This document shows positions 58,433 to 64,000 of a stretch of DNA of 64,000 nucleotides, in pieces (the first letter of the stretch is position 1; every line of letters starts with the position of its first letter). The stretch spans positions 1 through 64,000 of the forward strand of contig JAJZRX010000003.1 in NCBI GenBank assembly GCA_021850095.1. Reading direction: 5' to 3'. This DNA is from Deltaproteobacteria bacterium (GTDB lineage Bacteria; Desulfobacterota; Desulfuromonadia; Geobacterales; Pseudopelobacteraceae). The notes under the pieces are model-generated. The model did not search any database. It saw only the letters and a program-made list of their open reading frames with translations, and had not been told where the DNA came from. The position numbers and the translations under genes were made by a program.

Positions 58433-58732
58433 CTAACCCTCCCCTAGTTCTGTGATTTCCATGTCGATCCGTCTCCGTTCCGACTCCTTGCCGCTTTTAA
58501 CCTTTGCCCAGAACAGCGCCAGTTTCATCCCCAGTCGCCAGCCGCCGCCGGCTTCCTGGACGAAGCCGGCATCCTGCAGTGTCGCCAGGTGACACATCAC
58601 GGTGCCTTGTGACTCCTGGACCCGCGCGGCTATTTCGTTGCCGCTGATCGGTTGTTTGGCGTCGGCCAATACGGCCAGGATGTCACACGTTTTTCGCACC
58701 GCGTCGATGCGCCTGTAAGTCTTTTCAGCCAC
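58433..58732 (-). CDS. IclR-type winged-helix phage protein
   Basis: 99 residues from GTG 58,732 with AGGAGG upstream. The HTH reads KQPISGNEIAARVQESQGTV and then MCHLATLQDAGFVQEAGGGW, the N-terminal winged helix of IclR-family regulators without an effector domain. Likely an early regulator. Confidence 0.75.
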   Translation of the reverse strand: MAEKTYRRIDAVRKTCDILAVLADAKQPISGNEIAARVQESQGTVMCHLATLQDAGFVQEAGGGWRLGMKLALFWAKVKSGKESERRRIDMEITELGEG

Positions 58733-58733
58733 G

Positions 58734-59177
58734 TTATTTCCTCCTGATTCCGTTTTTTGATTCCAGCTCTGATATCTCTCGGTCGATGCTTTCGCGTTGT
58801 CTGGTCAGGCGCGCCCATTTGATCAGCCCCTGGTCTTCGGGGTTGACCACATCTGCGCCCAGCGGTTCCAGCAGGCAGCGGATCGGATCGAAGGTTCCGG
58901 TCACCCGGCAGAATGCCGACAGCATTGAGGCGCGCATGCCGTTTTCCGGGGCGCTGGCGGCGTATTTATCGAGCATTTCCTTGGTGATGGTGGCCTTCAT
59001 CAGGCGCGACATTTCGGCGGCGATCTGGTAGCGGTCTTTTCCACAATTGTGCATGGCTTTGGAGATTGATTGACGGTGCCCCAGATCTATATCCAGCGCG
59101 CCTTCTTCCATGCCACCCGGAAAAAGTTCCTGCTGTGTTGACATACCCCCGGTAATTTTTGTTGTACGATTCGCCAT
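58734..59177 (-). CDS. Phage early protein of unknown function
   Basis: About 147 residues from ATG 59,177. Contains MKATITKEMLDKYAASAPEN and FDPIRCLLEPLGADVVNPED. This protein type lies near the Ner-like gene in other transposable phages; no function is known. Confidence 0.6.
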   Translation of the reverse strand: MANRTTKITGGMSTQQELFPGGMEEGALDIDLGHRQSISKAMHNCGKDRYQIAAEMSRLMKATITKEMLDKYAASAPENGMRASMLSAFCRVTGTFDPIRCLLEPLGADVVNPEDQGLIKWARLTRQRESIDREISELESKNGIRRK

Positions 59178-59244
59178 GACATTCCCCAAAATTCTGTTAT
59201 TTTCAAATCAAGTTTGATATATCTCTGCCGCACGGAGGTGCCGG

Positions 59245-59490
59245 ATGAATGAAGAACAGTTTAATACGTTGATGGCTACGCTTTCATCGATTGGCCTGTA
59301 CACTGCGAACCTCTCCGCGCAAATTCTGCGTAAAGAGCCATTATCGGATACCGAACTGGATGGGGTACAAATGGCGCATGCCCAAACGGTTGCGATGATT
59401 CGAGAACGACTGGCTGCTGGGCAGGATCCGTTTGTTGACTGGAAGAATCCGTTTGGATCTCTGCGGGAAGGACGGGCCGATACAGAGTAG
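59245..59490 (+). CDS. Small rightward phage protein (81 aa)
   Basis: Only rightward gene inside the early block. GGAGGTGCC precedes ATG 59,245. Product MNEEQFNTLMATLSSIGLYT, then ELDGVQMAHAQTVAMIRERL; helical and acidic. Its opposite-strand overlap with a longer frame is resolved in its favour by the ribosome site. Confidence 0.55.
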   Translation: MNEEQFNTLMATLSSIGLYTANLSAQILRKEPLSDTELDGVQMAHAQTVAMIRERLAAGQDPFVDWKNPFGSLREGRADTE

Positions 59491-59577
59491 AGGCGATGTG
59501 ATTGATCTGAGGTTTTGTGAGCCTGCCGATGCGGCGAGCCGTCGCTTGGCGACGGGCGATCCTGGTGCGAGATGTGT

Positions 59578-59805
59578 TCATGCTGCCTCCCTGTATTCGA
59601 TTGGTGTGTCGGGCCAGAGATCGGCAACCGTTACGCCGCAGGCGGATGCGATCGCGCGGCGGATACGGTAGCCGGTGCGCTGCCCGGCCAGAATCATGTA
59701 GACATAGTTTTCGCGGACGTTTTCCTGTTTGGCTATCTGGCGGTTGGTCACTCCGTTTCTAACCATGATGGAGCGGACGGTGAGGTATTGTTCTTTAGTT
59801 GTCAT
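59578..59805 (-). CDS. ner: Ner-like phage regulator (HTH)
   Basis: 75 residues with an HTH: MVRNGVTNRQIAKQENVREN then YVYMILAGQRTGYRIRRAIA and VADLWPDTPIEY. It matches the Ner/BcepMu gp16-like repressors that shut down early transcription. AGGAG precedes the ATG. Located just leftward of the early promoter region. Confidence 0.78.
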   Translation of the reverse strand: MTTKEQYLTVRSIMVRNGVTNRQIAKQENVRENYVYMILAGQRTGYRIRRAIASACGVTVADLWPDTPIEYREAA

Positions 59806-59808
59806 GGG

Positions 59809-59925
59809 TTACTCCTGTTCTTTTTTGAAAACGGCTTTGCAGATTGACTCCAGGTATTCACCAACAAGCACGATGAGGATTATCGTCAGGAACGGATGCT
59901 GTTCTACAAATTCCATAATAGTCAT
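59809..59925 (-). CDS. Membrane micropeptide (38 aa)
   Basis: ATG complementary to 59,923-59,925. MTIMEFVEQHPFLTIILIVL has one membrane segment followed by a short basic/acidic tail ending KKEQE. Start overlaps the stop of the upstream membrane protein by about four bases; the Ner-like gene follows after four bases. Confidence 0.5.
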   Translation of the reverse strand: MTIMEFVEQHPFLTIILIVLVGEYLESICKAVFKKEQE

Positions 59926-60161
59926 GGCAGCCGTGCCTCCACGAGGAACCATGACAACAGGACACCTATAGACCCGGCAAACTGACCGACCAGAAAACTG
60001 GAATACATGACGGTTTTCAGATTATCTCCGGGAACAAATATTGATTCACAGACATAACCGCCTAAAAGAGCGAGGCATGCGCAAATGAACCAGCAAACCG
60101 AAAACATTTTTAAGAGTCTGGCTATTTTTGGCAGTTTCTTTTCTGGCATAGTGGCACTCAT
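59922..60161 (-). CDS. Small two-helix membrane protein (79 aa)
   Basis: MSATMPEKKLPKIARLLKMF, then two hydrophobic segments (VCWFICACLALLGGYVCESI, SSFLVGQFAGSIGVLLSWFL). AGAGG precedes the ATG. Perhaps a superinfection-exclusion or early membrane protein; unassigned. Confidence 0.55.
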   Translation of the reverse strand: MSATMPEKKLPKIARLLKMFSVCWFICACLALLGGYVCESIFVPGDNLKTVMYSSFLVGQFAGSIGVLLSWFLVEARLP

Positions 60162-60219
60162 ATTGTTTTTCCTCTCGGCGCGAAAAGCGCGGAAACTTCA
60201 AAAGGCTCTTTAATAAGCT

Positions 60220-60369
60220 TTACTTTTGTTTTTCGTTTGCCAGGTCGTACATCTTTTTGAAAATATCTGGTTCCTGGGGCTTTGGTTGCTGAGGTTGGTG
60301 AGTTTTTTGCGAGTGGCCTGCAAAAAAACTTTTGAAGTAGTCAAAATCTTCAACTGGTTTCCGGCTCAT
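60220..60369 (-). CDS. First early gene: small hydrophilic protein (49 aa)
   Basis: ATG complementary to 60,367-60,369, with GGAGG nine bases upstream. MSRKPVEDFDYFKSFFAGHS then a QPQQPKPQEPD linker. First gene of the leftward early operon, directly after the operator region. Confidence 0.6.
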   Translation of the reverse strand: MSRKPVEDFDYFKSFFAGHSQKTHQPQQPKPQEPDIFKKMYDLANEKQK

Positions 60370-60403
60370 TTTTTTACCTCCACAAGTTAGCATTTAATAT
60401 CGT

Positions 60404-60454
60404 AATCAGATAATCACGTTACTGATAATTATATCTGAATCAGATAATTGTCAA
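60404..60454. promoter_or_regulatory. Divergent early promoter and operator region
   Basis: Contains TATCTGAATCAGATA (60,432-60,446) and repeats ATCAGATAAT (60,405-60,414) and TGATAATTAT. On the minus strand TTGACA (60,454-60,449) and TATAAT (60,433-60,428) are 15 apart and overlap the palindrome. On the plus strand TTACTG and GATAAT can form the repressor promoter. Repressor binding here would shut off leftward early transcription. Confidence 0.65.
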
Positions 60455-60470
60455 GGGAGAAAAGCGTCAT

Positions 60471-60887
60471 ATGGAAAAAATCCCTAAATATCTTTCAATC
60501 GGCTGGAGACTCAGGGGTATCCGTAATGAAAAAAATATGAAACAGATCCCTTTTGCAAAGGCGATAGGTCTTTCACAAGCTGTATATTCGGGCCTTGAGA
60601 ACGGATTTACAAAGCCAGCAATACCTATACTCTTGGCAATGGAGTATATTTATGGAGTTCGTAAAGAGTGGATTCTATCCGGTGAAGAACCGATGTATCG
60701 CACCCTTGATGGGCTTGGTACACCTATTTCTATAATGCCAAGTGACGGTGATTCCGATCGTCACCAAAAGTTATGGATCAATAAACTAAAAAGAATTTTT
60801 GATGAGGGAGATAAAACCAAGATAGATGCCATAAAGGCCCAACTGCGAGCATTAGATCCAGGGAAAGGCGGGGTAAATGGGAAATGA
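60471..60887 (+). CDS. XRE-family phage repressor
   Basis: 138 residues with an N-terminal HTH: AKAIGLSQAVYSGLENGFTK then AMEYIYGVRKEWILSGEEPM, typical of Cro/CI-like repressors. The rest (KLKRIFDEGDKTKIDAIKAQ) is a short helical tail; no S24 peptidase domain, so induction by RecA cleavage is not expected. AAGGGAG is before the ATG. It sits across operator palindromes from the early operon and overlaps the next gene by 11 bases. Confidence 0.85.
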   Translation: MEKIPKYLSIGWRLRGIRNEKNMKQIPFAKAIGLSQAVYSGLENGFTKPAIPILLAMEYIYGVRKEWILSGEEPMYRTLDGLGTPISIMPSDGDSDRHQKLWINKLKRIFDEGDKTKIDAIKAQLRALDPGKGGVNGK

Positions 60888-61518
60888 GATAGTTCCAAAA
60901 ATAGATTTAATCAAGGATTCACTCGCCAATCTTTTAGGCGTTTCCTTTGGCAAAAGCTCTTCTCCATCTTATCCCCTCGCTGTCAGTGTTGCACAGGGTG
61001 CAAAGATGTATGAAGAGCTGGTTATCGGCAGCAATACCGTTCATCTTGCAGTGTTTGATAAAACGCGTGATGGAGCTGCGCGGGCAATGTCACTGTTACT
61101 ATATATTTCAGAGTGGAAATCAACGCAGATTTATGGTGGCGGAAAGTTGATGCAAAATTATTACAGGGTTTCAGAAGTGTTGCGCTGTTATCTTGCTGCA
61201 ACGGCCTGCGATGATCGCCGAGCCCATTGTCATATGGTTATTGATGATCCTCTAAAAAAGCAACCAACCGTAACAGGCTTTTCAGTGGTATTTGATTCTA
61301 ATTACGAAACCAAGGAATATATAGTGGATAGATATATATTCCCATGTTCCTTGCTTAATCAGCATATTAGCCATCAACCAAGTGAACACCCTTCTGACCT
61401 AGTCCACCAGATACAAGCTGCTGCGGTCAGTGAGAGCTGCGATCTGTGCCCATATTTTGATCCAAAGGAATATAAAAAAGTCGGTGAAAAGGTAACTGTT
61501 TATCACGTCCGGCCTTGA
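60877..61518 (+). CDS. Unknown protein of the immunity operon (213 aa)
   Basis: Starts inside the repressor gene end (overlap of 11 bases), so coupled. The protein has no recognised domain: MGNEIVPKIDLIKDSLANLL, then CHMVIDDPLKKQPTVTGFSV, and a Cys motif CDLCPYF near the C-terminus. AT-rich relative to the late genes. It may be an accessory factor of lysogeny (exclusion, defence or repressor partner). Confidence 0.55.
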   Translation: MGNEIVPKIDLIKDSLANLLGVSFGKSSSPSYPLAVSVAQGAKMYEELVIGSNTVHLAVFDKTRDGAARAMSLLLYISEWKSTQIYGGGKLMQNYYRVSEVLRCYLAATACDDRRAHCHMVIDDPLKKQPTVTGFSVVFDSNYETKEYIVDRYIFPCSLLNQHISHQPSEHPSDLVHQIQAAAVSESCDLCPYFDPKEYKKVGEKVTVYHVRP

Positions 61519-61600
61519 CAACTTCCACTAATATTGATTCTATGTAGGGGCAATTGGGGCCAATTTACCCCCAGTTGCCCATCTTTTTGGGAGGTGCATT

Positions 61601-62302
61601 ATGGGTCAGATCATACCGTTCAATTATGAGGGTATTGCATTACGGGAGTCGTACTGGCAGGACGGAAATCCGTTCTTTTCCGCCAGAGCAATCGGAGAGT
61701 TTCTGGAGTATGCACACCCTGTTCAGGATGTTAACCGCATCGTAAAAAGAAACCCTCATATAAATGATCCACAGTGGTCAGTAGTAGCCAAACTGGCTAC
61801 TACTGACGGCAAAAAATACGATACTCGCCTGTACGATCCTATCGGCCTACAGTTGATTATGTTCGAGTCAGGCCAACCAAAAGCCATACAATATAAGATA
61901 GCTGCTGCTCATTTGATCGTAGCCTACATGAAAGGCGAGCTGAAACCCTCAAAATGGGCGTTGAAAGACGATCTGATGTCTGCTATCCAGCAGATAAAGT
62001 CATTGCCACGCGGCACCAAGCGCGGCGAACTGGTAAGAGACCTGGCCGAACGCGATGGGGTGAATCTCACCACAGCCTACCGTAGGATCAGGCTAGCAAC
62101 TGGCGAGCATTTCAAGTCTTCAAAAGGCACATTCATTCAGCGATCCGACAAAGGAACCACCAGGCGGCCGGACGAAAAAGAAAAGGTCCTGGCATATACA
62201 AAAACCAACCCGACCGCACGTGGCGCTCATATAAAAAGAGAGCTCAATCTACAAACTTCTTTTGAGCGTATCAACGGATGGATCAGAGAATCCCGCAGAT
62301 AA
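61601..62302 (+). CDS. Bro-N domain phage regulator-like protein
   Basis: 233 residues. N-terminal Bro-N pattern: FNYEGIALRESYWQDGNPFF then SARAIGEFLEYAHPVQDVNR, as in phage antirepressor proteins. The middle has an HTH-like SLPRGTKRGELVRDLAERDG and VNLTTAYRRIRLATGEH. GGGAGG is before the ATG. It lies at the left genetic end of the phage, after the repressor operon. Confidence 0.78.
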   Translation: MGQIIPFNYEGIALRESYWQDGNPFFSARAIGEFLEYAHPVQDVNRIVKRNPHINDPQWSVVAKLATTDGKKYDTRLYDPIGLQLIMFESGQPKAIQYKIAAAHLIVAYMKGELKPSKWALKDDLMSAIQQIKSLPRGTKRGELVRDLAERDGVNLTTAYRRIRLATGEHFKSSKGTFIQRSDKGTTRRPDEKEKVLAYTKTNPTARGAHIKRELNLQTSFERINGWIRESRR

Positions 62303-62308
62303 AAAAGC

Positions 62309-62335
62309 GGGCTGATCATCACCATCGATCAGCCC
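62309..62335. terminator. Hairpin after the Bro-N gene
   Basis: GGGCTGATC / GATCAGCCC, nine-base stem, no T run. Possible rho-independent end of weak strength or an mRNA 3' structure. Confidence 0.4.
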
Positions 62336-62369
62336 TCAAATCAATCAAATTTTCACGCGGCGCCACACC

Positions 62370-62481
62370 ATCAAATCAACTTTGATATCGTGGTCTCCGA
62401 CACCCTCCTGACAAGCACTTTCCAAGCATCGCCAATTTGATTATGTCGCTTTTCAATCACTTATTATGGTGCCCCCCTATA
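62370..62481 (-). repeat. Left phage end: terminal inverted repeat and subterminal site
   Basis: Read inwards from 62,481: TATA, C(A)CCATAA at 11-18, ACATAAT at 36-42, in register with the other end. ATCAAATCAACTTTGAT at 62,370-62,386 is the inverse of the palindrome core before dam. Confidence 0.6.
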
Positions 62482-62487
62482 ATTTGG
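62482..62487. repeat. Right copy of inferred target-site duplication
   Basis: ATTTGG, identical to 22,318-22,323 across the prophage. Confidence 0.65.
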
Positions 62488-62495
62488 TATTCCGG

Positions 62496-62562
62496 TTGAC
62501 ACATTCCGGTTTATATATTATTCTTACAAATCCTGTCAAACCGCATCAAATGGCTGTTTGAC
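62496..62562 (+). promoter_or_regulatory. ilvD promoter with downstream palindrome
   Basis: TTGACA (62,496-62,501), 17-base spacer, TATTCT (62,519-62,524). Then GTCAAAC / GTTTGAC (62,535-62,541 and 62,556-62,562) between the start site and the ilvD ATG, a possible regulator site. Confidence 0.6.
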
Positions 62563-62602
62563 GGGCCGAAACATTCAATCCACCATAAGGATGATAACGA
62601 CC

Positions 62603-64000
62603 ATGCGCAGCGATACAATCAAAAGCGGTCTGGAACGAACCCCGCATCGCGCCCTGCTGAAGGGAACCGGTGTACCCCAGAGTCAGATGGACAAACCCTT
62701 TATCGGCGTTGCCACCAGTTTTACCGACCTGATCCCCGGCCATGTCGGTATGCGCGACCTGGAGCGTTTTATCGAGAAGGGCGTTCACACCGGCGGCGGG
62801 CACTCCTTTTTCTTCGGCATTCCCGGTGTCTGCGACGGGATGGCCATGGGGCACAAGGGGATGCACTACTCGCTGCCGACCCGCGAGCTGATCGCCGATA
62901 TGGTTGAGTCGGTGGCCGAAGCCCATCGCCTGGATGGTCTGGTGCTGCTGACCAACTGCGACAAGATCACCCCCGGTATGCTGATGGCTGCTGCCCGTCT
63001 GGACATCCCCTGTATCGTCGTGACCGCCGGTCCGATGATGAGCGGCCGCGGTCAGGCCGGACGCCAGTTCTCGTTCGTTTCCGACACCTTCGAGGCCATG
63101 GCCCGCTACAAGGCCGGCGTGATCAGCGACAAGGAACTGCAGGTCTGCGAGGATAATGCCTGTCCCGGCATGGGCTCCTGTCAGGGGCTTTTTACCGCCA
63201 ATACCATGGCGATCCTGACCGAGACGATGGGCATGAGTCTGCCGCGCTGTGGTACCGCCCTGGCCGTTTCGGCCCTCAAACGCCGGATCGCTTTCGCATC
63301 CGGCGAAAAGATCGTCGAACTGGTGCGCAACAACGTCACCCCGCGCAGCATTCTGACCCGCGAAGCCTTCGAGAACGCCATCCGCGTCGACCTGGCCCTG
63401 GGCGGCTCTTCCAACACCGTGCTGCATCTGCTGGCCATCGCCCGCGAAGCGGGTGTCGATCTGCCGCTGGAGACCTTTGACGTGCTGGCCAAGGATACCC
63501 CCCAGCTGGCTTCGATGAATCCGGCCGGCGAGCACTTCATGGAGGATCTGGATGTCGCCGGCGGCGTCGCCGGGGTCTTCAAACAGTTGGGAGATAAAAT
63601 CAAGGATACGCAGACGCTTTTCGGTTTGACGACCCATCAGCTGGCCGAGAGCATTCAGAATGTAGACGAGGAGGTCATCCGCCCGCTTGGGAACCCGGTG
63701 AAGAAGGAGGGGGGCATTGCGATCCTCTCCGGTAACATCGCTCCCAAAGGGGCTGTCGTCAAGCAGTCGGGTGTGTCGGCCGCGATGATGCAGTTTGAGG
63801 GCACCGCGCGCTGCTTTGACGCCGAGGAGCTGGCCATGGCTGCCATCATGGAGGGCAAGATCACCTCCGGTGATGTGGTCGTGATTCGCTACGAAGGACC
63901 GAAGGGCGGACCGGGTATGCGTGAAATGCTGGCGCCGACCGCCGCCATCATGGGGATGGGGCTGGGCGATTCGGTGGCGCTGATTACCGATGGCCGCTTC
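62603..64000 (+). CDS. ilvD: Dihydroxy-acid dehydratase (3' partial)
   Basis: Branched-chain amino-acid biosynthesis: dehydrates 2,3-dihydroxy-isovalerate and -methylvalerate, using an iron-sulfur cluster. The open frame runs 466 codons to the window edge; family members are about 550-560 residues, so roughly 90 are missing. Visible motifs: [36 protein letters not shown] (cluster Cys), [16 protein letters not shown] (cluster Cys) and [12 protein letters not shown]. Starts [20 protein letters not shown] at ATG 62,603 with AAGGAT upstream. It is host DNA directly beside the prophage, whose insertion left the promoter intact. Confidence 0.95.
   Translation, partial: MRSDTIKSGLERTPHRALLKGTGVPQSQMDKPFIGVATSFTDLIPGHVGMRDLERFIEKGVHTGGGHSFFFGIPGVCDGMAMGHKGMHYSLPTRELIADMVESVAEAHRLDGLVLLTNCDKITPGMLMAAARLDIPCIVVTAGPMMSGRGQAGRQFSFVSDTFEAMARYKAGVISDKELQVCEDNACPGMGSCQGLFTANTMAILTETMGMSLPRCGTALAVSALKRRIAFASGEKIVELVRNNVTPRSILTREAFENAIRVDLALGGSSNTVLHLLAIAREAGVDLPLETFDVLAKDTPQLASMNPAGEHFMEDLDVAGGVAGVFKQLGDKIKDTQTLFGLTTHQLAESIQNVDEEVIRPLGNPVKKEGGIAILSGNIAPKGAVVKQSGVSAAMMQFEGTARCFDAEELAMAAIMEGKITSGDVVVIRYEGPKGGPGMREMLAPTAAIMGMGLGDSVALITDGRF

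Larger units (their letters stand above)
22324..62481. mobile_element. Mu-like transposable prophage (about 40.2 kb)
   Basis: A complete-looking transposable phage: DDE transposase and MuB-like ATPase, GemA, Mor-like activator, lysis genes, TraR-type zinc finger, then Mu-type head genes and a long non-contractile-looking tail module ending in a tail spike. There is no tail sheath gene, so it is a siphovirus-like Mu relative. Ends are inferred from the duplication ATTTGG and from blocks at identical offsets from each end read inwards: TATA at 1-4, C(G/A)CCATAA at 11-18 and ACATAAT at 36-42. The size fits one Mu-like genome. The terminal dinucleotide TA differs from the TG of Mu. Confidence 0.85.

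Noticed and set aside
59276-59581. Leftward frame after the Ner-like gene (101 residues)
   Set aside because: Lies opposite the rightward 59,245 gene, which has a better ribosome site and more protein-like sequence; still the weaker of the two is not fully excluded.

Overview
The window looks like a chromosomal segment of a Desulfuromonadales (Geobacter/Pelobacter-like) bacterium. This is inferred from the GC-rich coding style, a PEP-CTERM protein with a sigma-54 promoter, a Ros/MucR-type zinc-finger regulator, and genes of the kinds common in that group; no rRNA or marker gene fixes the taxon.

Region 1 (1-15.4 kb, plus strand) is the distal part of an extracellular contractile injection system (eCIS) locus. 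It holds two baseplate-J-type proteins, the first carrying an inserted seven-bladed lectin-like beta-propeller. A tail-protein-I-like protein with an N-terminal NHL propeller follows, then two paralogous Cys-rich proteins of an eCIS-associated family. Next comes a very large effector-like protein with a GNQAVQRL leader motif and a nuclease-like C-terminus, a SUKH-like candidate immunity protein overlapping its stop codon, and a small coupled protein. Sheath, tube and ATPase genes are not in the window and probably lie upstream.

Region 2 (15.5-22.3 kb) is host chromosome: a Ros/MucR regulator, two small unknown proteins, a short type IA topoisomerase, a PEP-CTERM protein, a DUF1456 (YehS-like) protein and an AspT/YidE-type transporter. 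The PEP-CTERM gene and a 52-residue gene share a sigma-54 promoter plus an upstream motif, suggesting one regulon.

Region 3 (about 22,324-62,481; 40.2 kb) is a Mu-like transposable prophage, nearly all transcribed leftwards. I infer its ends from a 6-bp target duplication ATTTGG and from matched blocks at identical offsets from both termini. From right to left it holds the immunity region (XRE repressor, an unknown gene, a Bro-N protein, operator palindromes), a Ner-like regulator, the DDE transposase and MuB-like ATPase, and GemA. A block of tiny zinc-binding proteins follows, then a Mor-like activator, ORF6N protein, lysis genes and TraR-type zinc finger. The structural part comprises terminase, portal, head morphogenesis protein, a protease-scaffold-capsid fusion, three exported proteins, connector and tail genes, tape measure, tail tip and tail spike. 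It ends with a C4-like RNA candidate and a Dam methylase. Two near-identical promoter-plus-hairpin modules drive the lysis/head and tail blocks. A tail chaperone gene carries a -1 slippery heptamer, and short palindromic repeats are scattered between genes and inside gemA.

Region 4 (62.5 kb to end) is host sequence again: an ilvD promoter begins only a few bases beyond the prophage, followed by ilvD running off the window.
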